From Oceanitalea stevensii (GTDB lineage Bacteria > Actinomycetota > Actinomycetes > Actinomycetales > Actinomycetaceae), in the NCBI RefSeq assembly GCF_014837105.1, contig NZ_JACSPO010000001.1, positions 171,448 through 208,323 of the forward strand: a stretch of DNA of 36,876 nucleotides, in the 5' to 3' direction. This document shows positions 1 through 9,044 of the stretch, one piece after another; position 1 is the stretch's first letter, and the number at the start of each line of letters is the position of its first letter. The position numbers and the translations under genes were made by a program. The notes beneath the pieces are model-generated. The model did no database searches. It saw nothing but the letters and a program-made list of their open reading frames with translations, and was not told the origin of the DNA.

Positions 1-1
1 T

Positions 2-718
2 GGTGGCTTCACCACGCGCGCCGGTGGCGTCTCCTGCGGCCCGTACGCGGCCGCGGACGGCAGCGGCGGGCTCAACCTCGCCTTCCACGTGGACGACGAC
101 GAGGACCGCGTCCTCGCCAACCGCGAGCTCCTCGACCGTCACGTCGGCTCCCACGTCGCCTGGATGAGCCAGCGGCACACCGCCCGCGTCCGCACCGTCC
201 GCGGCGAGCCGAGCCCCGGGCGGACCACCCAGGGGGAGTGCGACGCCCTCGTGGGACGGCGCAGCGGGGCCCGCACGCCCGCCGTCGCCGTCATGGTCGC
301 CGACTGCGTCCCGCTCCTCCTCGCGACGCCCGACGGCGCGCTCGTCGCCGCCGTCCACGTCGGCCGCCAGGGCCTCGCCAGCGGCGTCGTCCTGGCGACC
401 CTCGAGGTGCTCGCCGCGGAGGGCGCCGTCGTCCCCGAGCTGTACGCCTCCCTCGGCCCGAGCATCTGCGGCCGCTGCTACGAGGTCCCGGCCGCGCTGC
501 GGGAGGAGGTGGCCGCCGTCGTCCCCGCCGCGTCGGGCACGACGGCGTGGGGCACCCCCGCCCTCGACATCCCCGCCGGCGTGCTCGCCCAGCTCGCCGC
601 GGGCGGCGTCCGGCGCGTGCAGCACGTGGACGCGTGCACCCGCGAGGACGAGCGCTTCTACTCCTTCCGGCGCGACGGCGTCACCGGCCGCTTCGTCGGC
701 GTCGTCCGTCCCGCCTGA
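2..718 (+). CDS. pgeF: Polyphenol oxidase / purine nucleoside phosphorylase family protein (PgeF/YfiH/YlmD), 5' end missing
   Basis: The reading frame is open from base 2, so the gene begins upstream of the window. The visible part starts with GGFTTRAGGVS and LNLAFHV, typical N-terminal motifs of this multicopper-oxidase-like family, and continues with ADCVPLLL, AAVHVGRQGLASG and SICGRCYEV, which contain the conserved Cys and His positions. Known members act on purine nucleosides or repair mis-incorporated residues in peptidoglycan precursors; which role applies here is not shown. In actinobacteria this gene normally follows ftsZ and precedes yggS-sepF, so ftsZ probably lies just upstream. 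Only a few N-terminal residues appear to be missing. An internal GTG at 89 is not the real start because homology extends upstream of it. Confidence 0.88.
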   Translation, partial: GGFTTRAGGVSCGPYAAADGSGGLNLAFHVDDDEDRVLANRELLDRHVGSHVAWMSQRHTARVRTVRGEPSPGRTTQGECDALVGRRSGARTPAVAVMVADCVPLLLATPDGALVAAVHVGRQGLASGVVLATLEVLAAEGAVVPELYASLGPSICGRCYEVPAALREEVAAVVPAASGTTAWGTPALDIPAGVLAQLAAGGVRRVQHVDACTREDERFYSFRRDGVTGRFVGVVRPA

Positions 719-783
719 GAACGCGCAAAAACCCGGCGACGACACGCCGCACCTCGGTGCGCGGAGTGGGCACGGCCCTGGTC

Positions 784-789
784 TAGCGT
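784..789 (+). promoter_or_regulatory. Probable -10 element for sepF
   Basis: TAGCGT fits the actinobacterial TANNNT -10 pattern, and the sepF start lies 53 bases downstream. No good -35 is visible. This suggests sepF can be transcribed separately from pgeF. Confidence 0.45.
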
Positions 790-842
790 CACGACAAGGA
801 GCGGCACGAGGTGTGATCGCAGAACTCGAGACGGGAGCAGTC

Positions 843-1316
843 ATGGCCGGAGCACTGCGCAAGACGATGGCGTACCTCGGACTGTCCGAGGACGAGGGGG
901 ACTACGTCGACGAGCTCGACGTCCCCCGCCACGAGGAGCCGGCGGCCCCCGAGGCCCGCCCCGAGCGCGAGGAGCCGCGGGCCCAGGTCACGCCCATGCG
1001 CGTGGTGCCCGCCCCGGAGCCCGTCGAGCACGACCTGCGCCGGATCAGCACGGTGCACCCCTCGACCTACAACGAGGCGCGGGTCATCGGCGAGGCCTTC
1101 CGCGACGGCACGCCCGTCATCATGAACCTCACCGGCATGAGCGAGACCGAGGCCAAGCGCATGGTCGACTTCTCCGCCGGCCTCGTCTTCGGCCTGCACG
1201 GCTCGATCGAGCGGGTGACCAACCGTGTGTTCCTGCTCTCCCCGGCGAGCGTCGAGGTCGCCACCGACTCGGGCCAGCCCGAGACCGGCCCCGGCCGCCT
1301 GTTCAACCAGAGCTGA
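843..1316 (+). CDS. sepF: Cell division protein SepF
   Basis: This 157-aa protein anchors and bundles FtsZ at the division septum and stands in for FtsA, which actinobacteria lack. It begins MAGALRKTMAYLGLSEDE, the N-terminal amphipathic membrane-binding helix of actinobacterial SepF. An acidic, proline-rich linker follows (about residues 18-62). The C-terminal SepF core (about 65-145) contains NEARVIGEAFRDGTPVIMNL and a GSIERVTNRVFLLSP end. The ATG at 843 was chosen over a GTG at 813 because family homology begins there and GGGAG lies just upstream. yggT starts three bases after the stop, so the two genes are almost certainly cotranscribed. Confidence 0.95.
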   Translation: MAGALRKTMAYLGLSEDEGDYVDELDVPRHEEPAAPEARPEREEPRAQVTPMRVVPAPEPVEHDLRRISTVHPSTYNEARVIGEAFRDGTPVIMNLTGMSETEAKRMVDFSAGLVFGLHGSIERVTNRVFLLSPASVEVATDSGQPETGPGRLFNQS

Positions 1317-1319
1317 GAC

Positions 1320-1613
1320 GTGCAACTCGTCTTCTCGATCGTCTACTTCCTGCTCCTCCTCTACCTGGTCGTCCTCATCGGGCGGCTGGTCCTGGACTGG
1401 GTGCAGGTGTTCTCCCGCGACTGGCGGCCACGGGGCATCCTCCTCGTGCTCGCCGAGCTCGTGTACACGCTGACCGACCCGCCGCTGAACTGGCTGCGCC
1501 GCTACATCCCGCCGCTCCGACTGGGTCCGGTGGCGCTCGACCTGGGCTTCATCATCCTGTTCCTGGGCGTGAGCATCGCGATGCGCGTGGCCGGTTCCCT
1601 GTCACTCGCGTGA
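1320..1613 (+). CDS. yggT: YggT family integral membrane protein
   Basis: A 97-aa membrane protein starting at GTG three bases after the sepF stop. It has two hydrophobic segments, about residues 1-22 (VYFLLLLYLVVLIGRLVLDW) and 70-92 (LDLGFIILFLGVSIAMRVA), flanking a cytoplasmic or peri-membrane loop containing TDPPLNWLRRYIPP, a conserved YggT feature. The family sits between sepF and wag31 in actinobacteria and is linked to division or osmotic behaviour, but its biochemistry is unknown. Length and position match the family. Confidence 0.9.
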   Translation: MQLVFSIVYFLLLLYLVVLIGRLVLDWVQVFSRDWRPRGILLVLAELVYTLTDPPLNWLRRYIPPLRLGPVALDLGFIILFLGVSIAMRVAGSLSLA

Positions 1614-1656
1614 CGCATGTGAACCCCGAGACGTGCTGGCTCTAGTAACGTTCCGC

Positions 1657-1662
1657 TAACGT
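1657..1662 (+). promoter_or_regulatory. Probable -10 element for divIVA/wag31
   Basis: TAACGT in the 107-base gap before wag31 fits the -10 pattern; an overlapping TAGTAACGTT lies just upstream. The start codon is 59 bases downstream. A separate strong promoter is expected for this abundant protein. Confidence 0.45.
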
Positions 1663-1720
1663 GGACCCGTGAGACGCGCGACGCTCACGACCGAACGACT
1701 GACTTACTGAGGTGACGACT

Positions 1721-2416
<696 letters not shown>

Positions 2417-2480
2417 GCGTGACACGACGGCGGCGGCCCACGGGGCCGCCGCCGTCGTCGCACGTCAAGGAAGGGAACGC

Positions 2481-3341
2481 ATGACCCAGCAGCAGCGGGG
2501 CCGACGCGGGATGGTCATCCTCCTCGTCGCCCTGGCCCTCGGCATCGCCGGCATCGACCAGGCGACGAAGTACCTCGCCGAGGAGCGGCTGACCCAGGGC
2601 GTGTACGTCCCCCTCGTCGGTGACCTCCTCGGCTGGCAGCTCATCTACAACCCCGGGGCGGCCTTCTCCCTCGGGACCGGGATGACGTGGGTCTTCACGA
2701 TCATCATGGTCGTCGTCATCGCCGTCGTGCTGCGGGTCTCCCGCCGTCTCCGCTCGGGTGCCTGGGCACTGGCGCTGGGCATGCTCCTCGGTGGGGCGGT
2801 CGGCAACCTCTACGACCGGCTGCTGCGCGAGCCCGGCTTCGCGCGCGGCCACGTCGTCGACTTCATCAACTACAACGGCTGGTTCGTCGGCAACGTCGCC
2901 GACATCGCCATCGTGCTCGCCGCCATCCTCATCGCCCTCCTCGCGCTGCTCGGCATCGAGGTCGACGGCACCCGCACCGTCAGCCACCGGGAGGACGACG
3001 ACGTCGCACCCGCCGACGACGACGCCGAGCCGGTGAGCGAGGAGCCGCTCGTCGAGGAGAGCGACTTCTCCCCGGAGGTGCCGCGCGCCACCGACGACGA
3101 CGGCGTCGACGTCGCCACCTGGGTGAGCGGGGCGGGCTCCGCGCCCACCACCCCCTCGCCGCGCGGTGACGTACCGGCTCCCGCCCCGGTGACACCCACG
3201 TGGTCCGCGGTGCGGCCGGCCGCGGACACGCAGCCGGCCGACGAGGCGACGACGCCCGGGGAGGGCTCCGGCCCCACCTCCCGGCGCCGCCCGCGCAGCC
3301 GCCGCGAGATCCGCCTCGCCACGTCCGACGACGATGCCTGA
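2481..3341 (+). CDS. lspA: Lipoprotein signal peptidase II with long acidic C-terminal tail
   Basis: LspA is a membrane aspartyl protease that removes signal peptides from prolipoproteins after lipidation; at least two lipoproteins in this window (16720 and 21673) would be substrates. Four hydrophobic segments are visible in the first 160 residues. The signature elements are [26 protein letters not shown] (catalytic Asp112) and GNVADIAI (catalytic Asp141). The start at 2481 follows AAGGAAGGGAACGC and avoids overlap with wag31. At 286 aa the protein is well beyond the usual 160-200. The extra ~120 residues are acidic, Pro/Thr-rich and probably disordered in the cytoplasm. The stop overlaps the next gene by 8 bases. 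Confidence 0.93.
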   Translation: MTQQQRGRRGMVILLVALALGIAGIDQATKYLAEERLTQGVYVPLVGDLLGWQLIYNPGAAFSLGTGMTWVFTIIMVVVIAVVLRVSRRLRSGAWALALGMLLGGAVGNLYDRLLREPGFARGHVVDFINYNGWFVGNVADIAIVLAAILIALLALLGIEVDGTRTVSHREDDDVAPADDDAEPVSEEPLVEESDFSPEVPRATDDDGVDVATWVSGAGSAPTTPSPRGDVPAPAPVTPTWSAVRPAADTQPADEATTPGEGSGPTSRRRPRSRREIRLATSDDDA

Positions 3342-4260
3342 GACGCGCTCCCTGCCCGTCCCCGACGGCCTCGCCGGCGAGCGGGTCGACGCCGCCCTGT
3401 CACGGCTGCTGGGCCTGTCCCGCACCCGCGCCGCGGAGCTGGCCACCGAGGGCGGGGTCGTGCTCGACGGCCGCACCCTGGCCAAGTCCGACCGGCTCGT
3501 GGCCGGCGGGTGGCTCGAGGTCACCCTGCCCGACGCGCCGTCGGCACCGCCGCCCGCGCCGGTCGCCGGCCTGAGGATCGCCTACGAGGACGACGACGTC
3601 GTCGTCGTGGACAAGCCCGTCGGGGTGGCCGCCCACGGCAGCCCGGGCTGGCAGGGCCCCACCGTCGTCGGCAGCCTCCACGCCGCCGGGTACCGCGTCT
3701 CGACGTCCGGGGCGGCCGAGCGGCAGGGCATCGTCCACCGGCTCGACGTCGGCACGTCCGGCCTCATGGTCGTGGCCAAGTCCGAGCTCGCGTACACCGT
3801 CCTCAAGCGCGCCTTCAAGGAGCGCACGGTCGAGAAGGTCTACCACGCCCTGGTCCAGGGCCACATGGACCCTTTCGCCGGGACGATCGACGCGCCCGTG
3901 GGCCGCGACCCGCGGCACGACTACCGCTTCGCCGTCGTCGCCGACGGCAAGCCCGCCGTCACCCACTACGAGACGCTCGAGGCGATGTCCGGGGCGTCCC
4001 TGCTCGAGATCCACCTCGAGACCGGTCGCACCCACCAGATCCGCGTCCACACCTCCGCGGTCCGCCACCCCTGCCTGGGGGACACGACGTACGGCGCCGA
4101 CCCCGTCCTCGCCCAGCGGCTGGGGCTGACGCGGCAGTGGCTGCACGCCGTGCGTCTCGGCTTTGCGCACCCGCGCGACGGCCGCCCGCTCGTCGTCACG
4201 AGCGAGTACCCGCAGGACCTCGCGGGGGCGCTGGAGATGGTGCGCGAGGGGCGCCGGTGA
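3334..4260 (+). CDS. RluA-family pseudouridine synthase (RluD-like)
   Basis: A 308-aa enzyme that isomerises uridine to pseudouridine, most likely in 23S rRNA. An S4 RNA-binding domain lies at about residues 12-70 ([20 protein letters not shown]). The catalytic domain follows with [30 protein letters not shown] (catalytic Asp138) and [11 protein letters not shown]. The start overlaps the last 8 bases of lspA, and the stop overlaps the GTG of the next gene, so translation of the three genes is coupled. The lspA-rluD pairing is common in bacteria. Target uridines cannot be read from sequence, so no rluD symbol is claimed. Confidence 0.92.
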   Translation: MPETRSLPVPDGLAGERVDAALSRLLGLSRTRAAELATEGGVVLDGRTLAKSDRLVAGGWLEVTLPDAPSAPPPAPVAGLRIAYEDDDVVVVDKPVGVAAHGSPGWQGPTVVGSLHAAGYRVSTSGAAERQGIVHRLDVGTSGLMVVAKSELAYTVLKRAFKERTVEKVYHALVQGHMDPFAGTIDAPVGRDPRHDYRFAVVADGKPAVTHYETLEAMSGASLLEIHLETGRTHQIRVHTSAVRHPCLGDTTYGADPVLAQRLGLTRQWLHAVRLGFAHPRDGRPLVVTSEYPQDLAGALEMVREGRR

Positions 4261-4730
4261 GCGTCGAGGTCCGCACCGTCGCCACCCGCGCCGAGCTCGA
4301 GGCCGCGTGGGCGGTGCGCTTCGCCGTCTTCGTCGACGAGCAGGGCGTGCCGGCGGACATCGAGGTCGACGAGCTCGACGAGGCCCCCACGACCACCCAC
4401 GTCCTCGCCGTCGACGGGACCACCGGCGAGGTGCTCGGCACGGGGCGGCTGCTCCTCGACGCCCCGGGCCACGTCCACCTCGGGCGCCTGGCCGTGCACG
4501 CCGCCGCACGCGGCCGCGGGGTGGGCGCACGGCTCGTCACCGCACTGGTCGACCTCGCCCTCGAGCGGCACGTCGCGGGCGAGCCGCCCGCCGTCGAGGT
4601 CGTGCTCAGCGCCCAGGAGTCGGCGATGGGCTTCTACGAGCGGCTGGGCTTCTCCGTCGTGTCCGGCGAGCGGTACCTCGACGCCGACATCTGGCACCAG
4701 GACATGGCCCGCACGCTCACGCGCGGCTGA
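4257..4730 (+). CDS. GNAT family N-acetyltransferase (YjcF-like)
   Basis: A 157-aa acetyl-CoA-dependent N-acetyltransferase of unknown substrate. The N-terminal motif [11 protein letters not shown] resembles the YjcF branch. The acetyl-CoA pyrophosphate-binding loop is visible as RGRGVGARL after [11 protein letters not shown], and the C-terminus has [17 protein letters not shown], the usual last GNAT motif. GTG at 4257 overlaps the stop of the preceding pseudouridine synthase (GTGA junction), indicating translational coupling as the last gene of the lspA operon. Its substrate might be a protein, amine or antibiotic; nothing here decides it. Confidence 0.88.
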   Translation: MSVEVRTVATRAELEAAWAVRFAVFVDEQGVPADIEVDELDEAPTTTHVLAVDGTTGEVLGTGRLLLDAPGHVHLGRLAVHAAARGRGVGARLVTALVDLALERHVAGEPPAVEVVLSAQESAMGFYERLGFSVVSGERYLDADIWHQDMARTLTRG

Positions 4731-4759
4731 CGCGGCGCCGCGTCAGCCCGCCACCGCGC

Positions 4760-4765
4760 CATACT
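4760..4765 (+). promoter_or_regulatory. -10 element giving a probable leaderless mRNA for the LuxR-type gene
   Basis: CATACT lies six bases before the GTG at 4772, the spacing expected if transcription starts at or next to the start codon. The intervening bases GGGGAG would be too close to serve as a normal ribosome-binding site. Confidence 0.45.
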
Positions 4766-4771
4766 GGGGAG

Positions 4772-6370
4772 GTGAGCAGCGACGCCCTCGCCCGCGCCCG
4801 GTCGGCGCACACCGACCGGCGGTGGGCCACGGCCTTCGCCGCGTTCCGCGAGGCCGAGCGCACCGGGCCGCTCCACCCGCGAGACCTGGACCAGATGGCG
4901 GAGTGCGCCCACCTGCTCCACCGGATGGACGAGTACTTCGCCGCCCGGGAGCTGGCCTACCAGCGGCACCTCGACAGCGGCGACCACGCCGCAGCAGCGC
5001 TGAGCTCGTTCTGGATCGCGGCACAGCACCTCCACGACGGGGACGTCGCCCACGGCACCGGTTGGCTGCAGCGGTTCGAGCATCTGGCCTCGCAGGGAGG
5101 TGACGACCGCATCGCGGGCTACCTCCTCCTGGCGCGGTCCTTCCCCGCCGCGGGCAGCGGCGACCTCGACGCGGCGGCCCGCCTGGCTGCCGCGGCCGCA
5201 CGCGCGGCCCGCGGGTCCGCCGACGCCGACCTCGCCGCCCTCGCCCTCCACCAGGCCGGGATCGTCCGTCTCGCCGCAGGCCTCGTCCAGGAGGGTGGTG
5301 CGCTCCTCGACGAGGCGATGGTCGTCGTCACCGCCGACCGGGTGTCCTCGATGGTCACCGGGATCGTCTACTGCGGTGTGATCGCCGGCTGCTGGGAGAT
5401 CTACGACATCGGCCGCGCCCACGAGTGGACCGACGCCATGGCCGGCTGGTGCGCCACCCAGCCCGAGATGGCGGGGTTCGTCGGGGAGTGCCGGGTCCGG
5501 CGCGCCGAGCTCCTCGAGCTCGTGGGGGAGTGGGACGCGGCCGACGCGCTGCTCGTCGGCCTGGACGACGACGTCGACCGCACCTCCGCCGCACTCGCCG
5601 CGTCCGTGCGCGGTGACCTCGCGCGCCTCCAGGGCCGGTGGGGTGATGCGGACGCGGCGTACGCCACGGCCGCCCGCGGCGGGTGGGAGCCGCAGCCGGG
5701 CCTCGCCCTCCTGCGTCTCGCCCGGGGAAGCACGCAGGCGGCGGCCGCCATGGTGCGCCGGGCGCTGGCCGAGACGAGCACGGTCGCCCGGCGCGTGCCG
5801 CTGCTGGCCGCGGCCGTCGAGGTCCTTCTCGCCGTGCGTGACGAGTCCGGGGCGCGATCGCTGGCCGAGGAGCTGGCGGCCCTCGCCGAACGGCAGGACA
5901 GTGACCTCGTCCGCGCGGCCGCCGCTCAGGCGCAGGGCCGCCTCGCCCTGTCGGCCGGTCGTCCCGAGGAGGCCGGTGCACCGTTGGCCCGCGCGCTCGC
6001 GACGTGGCTGCGCGTCGCGGCGCCGTACGAGGAGGCCCGGAGCAGAGCACTCCTGGCGGCGGCCTGGCACGCCCTCGGTGACGTCGAGTCTGCCGAGCGG
6101 GAACGGGACACCGCCCGGCAGATCTTCACGAGCCTCGGCGCCCTGCCGGATCTCGAGGCGCTGGACCGCCGCGCCCGGGAGGTGCTGAGCGCGCGTGAGG
6201 TCGAGGTGCTGCGGCTCGTCGCGACCGGTGCCACCAACCGTGCCATCGCCGAGCGTCTCGTCCTCAGCGAGCGCACCGTCGACCGGCACGTGAGCAACAT
6301 CCTCACAAAGCTCGACGTCTCCAGCCGGGCGGCGGCCACGGCCCGAGCGGCCGCCCGACAGCTGCTCTGA
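4772..6370 (+). CDS. LuxR-family transcriptional regulator with helical-repeat N-terminal part
   Basis: A 532-aa regulator. The first ~460 residues are Ala/Leu/Arg-rich helices with TPR-like spacing (for example AFAAFREAERTGPL and AAALSSFWIAAQHLHDGD) and probably bind a ligand or partner. The C-terminus (about 471-532) is a LuxR/FixJ helix-turn-helix: LSAREVEVLRLVATG, TNRAIAERLVLSERTVDRHV and NILTKLDVSSR. No Walker A motif is visible, so it resembles the C-terminal two thirds of a LAL/MalT regulator without the ATPase. The open frame extends far upstream, but GTG 4772 is the first start after the acetyltransferase. Lying next to two flavin monooxygenases, it probably controls them. Confidence 0.8.
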   Translation: MSSDALARARSAHTDRRWATAFAAFREAERTGPLHPRDLDQMAECAHLLHRMDEYFAARELAYQRHLDSGDHAAAALSSFWIAAQHLHDGDVAHGTGWLQRFEHLASQGGDDRIAGYLLLARSFPAAGSGDLDAAARLAAAAARAARGSADADLAALALHQAGIVRLAAGLVQEGGALLDEAMVVVTADRVSSMVTGIVYCGVIAGCWEIYDIGRAHEWTDAMAGWCATQPEMAGFVGECRVRRAELLELVGEWDAADALLVGLDDDVDRTSAALAASVRGDLARLQGRWGDADAAYATAARGGWEPQPGLALLRLARGSTQAAAAMVRRALAETSTVARRVPLLAAAVEVLLAVRDESGARSLAEELAALAERQDSDLVRAAAAQAQGRLALSAGRPEEAGAPLARALATWLRVAAPYEEARSRALLAAAWHALGDVESAERERDTARQIFTSLGALPDLEALDRRAREVLSAREVEVLRLVATGATNRAIAERLVLSERTVDRHVSNILTKLDVSSRAAATARAAARQLL

Positions 6371-6387
6371 CGGGCGCCCCACGCGGC

Positions 6388-6409
6388 GACGGTACCCACG
6401 TGCACCGTC
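6388..6409. promoter_or_regulatory. Imperfect dyad, candidate operator for the adjacent LuxR-type regulator
   Basis: GACGGT and ACCGTC form a perfect 6-base inverted repeat separated by 10 bases. The dyad centre is about 60 bases upstream of TAGCGT (6458-6463), a likely -10 for the monooxygenase gene with a poor -35. That placement would suit an activator. Assignment to this regulator is inference. Confidence 0.35.
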
Positions 6410-6495
6410 GGCCACGGGTGGGTGGTCTCACCGATGTGGCGCGACCGGTCCCCTCCGTAGCGTTCCGGCCGTAGGACCGACCGAGGGAGCAGACC

Positions 6496-7578
6496 ATGGA
6501 CCACACGATCGTCATCGGTGCCGGACAGGCGGGCCTTGCCGCCGGCTACCACCTTGCCCGCCGCGGGCTGCCCGTCACGATCCTCGAGGCCGACGACCGT
6601 GTCGGTGGGGCGTGGAACCACCGCTGGGACAGCATGCGGGTGTTCACCCCTGCGCCCAGCATCGGGCTGCCCGGTGTGCCGTTCCCGCGCGGGGAGATGT
6701 TCCCGGCCGGCGCACAGGTGGCCGAGTACCTCAGTGCGTACGCCGAGCGGGTCGGTCTGGACGTCCGCACGGGCGTCGCCGTCGACGGCGTCTTCCGGGA
6801 CGGGGAGCGGTTCCAGGTGACCGCTGGTGCGGCCTCCTTCACCGCCGCCAACGTCGTCCTGGCGACCGGGGCCGAGCGTGTCCCCAACGTCCCGTCCGTA
6901 GCCGAGCGCCTCTCCTCCCGGATCGTGCAGCTGCACTCGGCCGACTACCGCAACCCCTCCCAGCTGCAGCCGGGTGGCGTCGCCGTCGTCGGTGCCGCCA
7001 ACTCCGGCGCAGACCTCGCGCTCGAGCTCGCGGCCACCCACGAGGTGGTGCTGTGCGGACGCCACCCGGGGCACATCCCGCTCCGCATCGAGTCCCGGGC
7101 GATGCTCGCCGTCTTTCCCCTCATCGCCCTCACCTGGAACCACGTCCTCACGCGGGAGACTCCTCCCGGCCGGAGGTCGCGGGAGAAGGTGCTCGCCGGC
7201 CGCGGCGCACCCCTCATCCGGGTCAAGCCGTGGGACCTGGACGCCGCGGGCGTCCGCCGGGCCGGGCGCGTCGTGGACGTCACCGACGGCTTGCCGGTCA
7301 CCGCGGACGGCGACGTGCTCGACGTCGCCAACGTCGTGTGGGCCACCGGCTTCCTCCCCGGGCACGGCTGGCTCGAGCTGCCCGGGCTCGACTCCTCCGG
7401 CTTCCTCGACAACGACCGCGGCGCCGTCACCGGTCAGCCGGGGCTCTACGTCCTCGGTCAGCTGTTCCAGCACCGGTTCTCCTCCCACAACGCCCTCGGC
7501 GTCGTCCTGGACGCCGAGCTGGTGGTGGGCGACATCGCGCGCAGAGCCGTCGGTGCCGGGGCGTCCGTCCGCCCGTGA
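6496..7578 (+). CDS. FAD/NAD(P)-binding flavin monooxygenase-like oxidoreductase (CzcO/YUCCA type)
   Basis: A 360-aa flavoprotein with two dinucleotide folds. VIGAGQAGLAAGYHLARRG at the N-terminus binds FAD. EADDRVGGAWNHRWDSMRVF is typical of class B flavoprotein monooxygenases. VVGAANSGADLALELA (about residues 166-181) should bind NADPH. ATGF appears near residue 285, and a C-terminal FAD-contact region follows (GLYVLGQLFQHRFSS). The family oxygenates small amines, sulphides or ketones, or acts as a reductase; the substrate is unknown. ATG 6496 follows GAGGGAGCAGACC. It probably forms a functional module with the LuxR-type gene upstream and the second monooxygenase 122 bases downstream. Confidence 0.85.
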   Translation: MDHTIVIGAGQAGLAAGYHLARRGLPVTILEADDRVGGAWNHRWDSMRVFTPAPSIGLPGVPFPRGEMFPAGAQVAEYLSAYAERVGLDVRTGVAVDGVFRDGERFQVTAGAASFTAANVVLATGAERVPNVPSVAERLSSRIVQLHSADYRNPSQLQPGGVAVVGAANSGADLALELAATHEVVLCGRHPGHIPLRIESRAMLAVFPLIALTWNHVLTRETPPGRRSREKVLAGRGAPLIRVKPWDLDAAGVRRAGRVVDVTDGLPVTADGDVLDVANVVWATGFLPGHGWLELPGLDSSGFLDNDRGAVTGQPGLYVLGQLFQHRFSSHNALGVVLDAELVVGDIARRAVGAGASVRP

Positions 7579-7700
7579 CCGGGCGCGGTCGGTCGCCCGC
7601 CGCCACGACAGGGAGATCGCGTTCGACGCCGCCCGGCTGCGGCATGATGTCCGCACCGGTGGCAGGCTCGCCGGCGGTTTGAACGCCGAGAGGAGTCGTC

Positions 7701-8882
7701 GTGGTCGGTCGTGGACGCACCGGGGTCGTCATCGGCGGCGGCATCGGCGGGCTCGCCGCAGCTAGCGCGCTGGGTCAGGCGGGCTGGGACGTCACCGTGC
7801 TCGAACGCGCCGCCGAGGGCGGGGAGATCGGAGCAGGGCTCACGATCATGGCGAACGGGCAGCGGGCGCTGCGCGAGCTCGGCCTCGCCGACGCCGTCCG
7901 CGCCGCCGCCGCGCCGCAGGGCGGGGGCGGGCTGCGGGACCCGTCAGGACGCTGGCTCGCGCGGGTCGACGGCGCCGCCCTGAAGCGGGAGCTCGGCACC
8001 TCGGTCGTCGGGATCCACCGGGAGCAGCTGCACCGCGTGCTCCGTGAGGCGCTGCCCGCCGGCGCGCTCGTCACGGGGGCCGAGGTCCTCGACGTCACCG
8101 CCGGACCGCCCGCGTCGGTGACCTTCGTCCGTGACGGCGAGCGGCACACGCTCACGGCGGACCTCGTCGTCGGGGCCGACGGCATCAGGTCGGCCGTGCG
8201 TCGCACGCTCTGGCCCGACCACCCGGGTCCGGCCCACACGGGCGTGACGGCCTGGCGCTCGGTGACCGCGGACAGGTGGCCGCTCGACCTCGTCGGTGCC
8301 GTCACCTGGGGCCCGGGCACGGAGTTCGGCACGGTGCCCCTGGTGGACGGGCGGGTCTACTGGTTCGCGGCGGTCGCCGGCGCGCCCGTCGGGCACCGGT
8401 TCGCGGACGAGGTCGGCCACCTGCGCAGGCGCTTCGCCGGCTGGCACGCCCCGATCCCCGAGCTGCTCGCCGCCGCCGAGCCGGGCGCCGTGCTGCGCCA
8501 CGACCTGCAGCACCTCGCCGTGCCACTGCCCAGCTACGTCACCGGCGCTGCCGCTCTCCTCGGGGACGCCGCCCACGCCATGACACCGAACCTCGGGCAG
8601 GGCGCGGCGCAGGCGCTGGAGGACGCCGTCGTGCTCGGACGCGCGGTGGCCCGGTACGAGGGTGACGTCCCGGCCGCGCTCCGCGTCTACAACCGCACCC
8701 GGCGGCCGCGGTCGCAGGCGGTGGCGAGGGCCTCCCGCTGGAGCGGCCGCTTCGGGCACGAGCTGCGGTCCGCGCCGCTCGTCGCGGTGCGTGACCTGAT
8801 GGTGCGCGCCACGCCCGCCACTGCTGCGCTGTCGTCGCTCGCGCGGTTCGCCCACTGGGAGCCGGAGCTGGTCGAGTCCTGA
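7701..8882 (+). CDS. FAD-dependent aromatic-hydroxylase-type monooxygenase (PHBH fold)
   Basis: A 393-aa class A flavoprotein monooxygenase. Diagnostic motifs are GGGIGGLAAASALGQAGW (FAD ADP-binding loop), VVGADGIRSAVR (DG motif) and LLGDAAHAMTPNLGQGAAQA (GD motif). A salicylate hydroxylase, zeaxanthin-epoxidase-like or antibiotic-inactivating activity would each fit this architecture, and the substrate cannot be assigned. GTG 7701 follows GAGAGGAG. The 122-base gap to the upstream flavoprotein contains CATGAT (7643-7648), so it may have its own promoter. Two oxygenases beside a large ligand-type regulator suggest a small catabolic or detoxification unit. Confidence 0.85.
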   Translation: MVGRGRTGVVIGGGIGGLAAASALGQAGWDVTVLERAAEGGEIGAGLTIMANGQRALRELGLADAVRAAAAPQGGGGLRDPSGRWLARVDGAALKRELGTSVVGIHREQLHRVLREALPAGALVTGAEVLDVTAGPPASVTFVRDGERHTLTADLVVGADGIRSAVRRTLWPDHPGPAHTGVTAWRSVTADRWPLDLVGAVTWGPGTEFGTVPLVDGRVYWFAAVAGAPVGHRFADEVGHLRRRFAGWHAPIPELLAAAEPGAVLRHDLQHLAVPLPSYVTGAAALLGDAAHAMTPNLGQGAAQALEDAVVLGRAVARYEGDVPAALRVYNRTRRPRSQAVARASRWSGRFGHELRSAPLVAVRDLMVRATPATAALSSLARFAHWEPELVES

Positions 8883-9031
8883 CCCGCCCGGCGGGGCGGC
8901 GGAGACGTGCCGCGGGGCCGCCGCGGACGTCGTCGTGGCTGCCTCACGCCGGGCACGGCGTCGGCGGACGGCGACACGCCGAGCGACCTGGATCTCGCCC
9001 CGAGGTGGCCGGCCGTGTCGGTCCCGCGACC

Positions 9032-9037
9032 TAGACT
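9032..9037 (+). promoter_or_regulatory. -10 element giving a probable leaderless dnaE mRNA
   Basis: TAGACT lies seven bases before the dnaE ATG. No Shine-Dalgarno sequence stands between them, so a leaderless transcript is likely. Confidence 0.55.
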
Positions 9038-9044
9038 GGCGAGC

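Noticed and set aside
4163..4771. Longer N-terminus for the LuxR-type regulator
   Set aside because: The upstream frame is the shadow of the pseudouridine synthase and acetyltransferase genes and is Arg-rich without structure.
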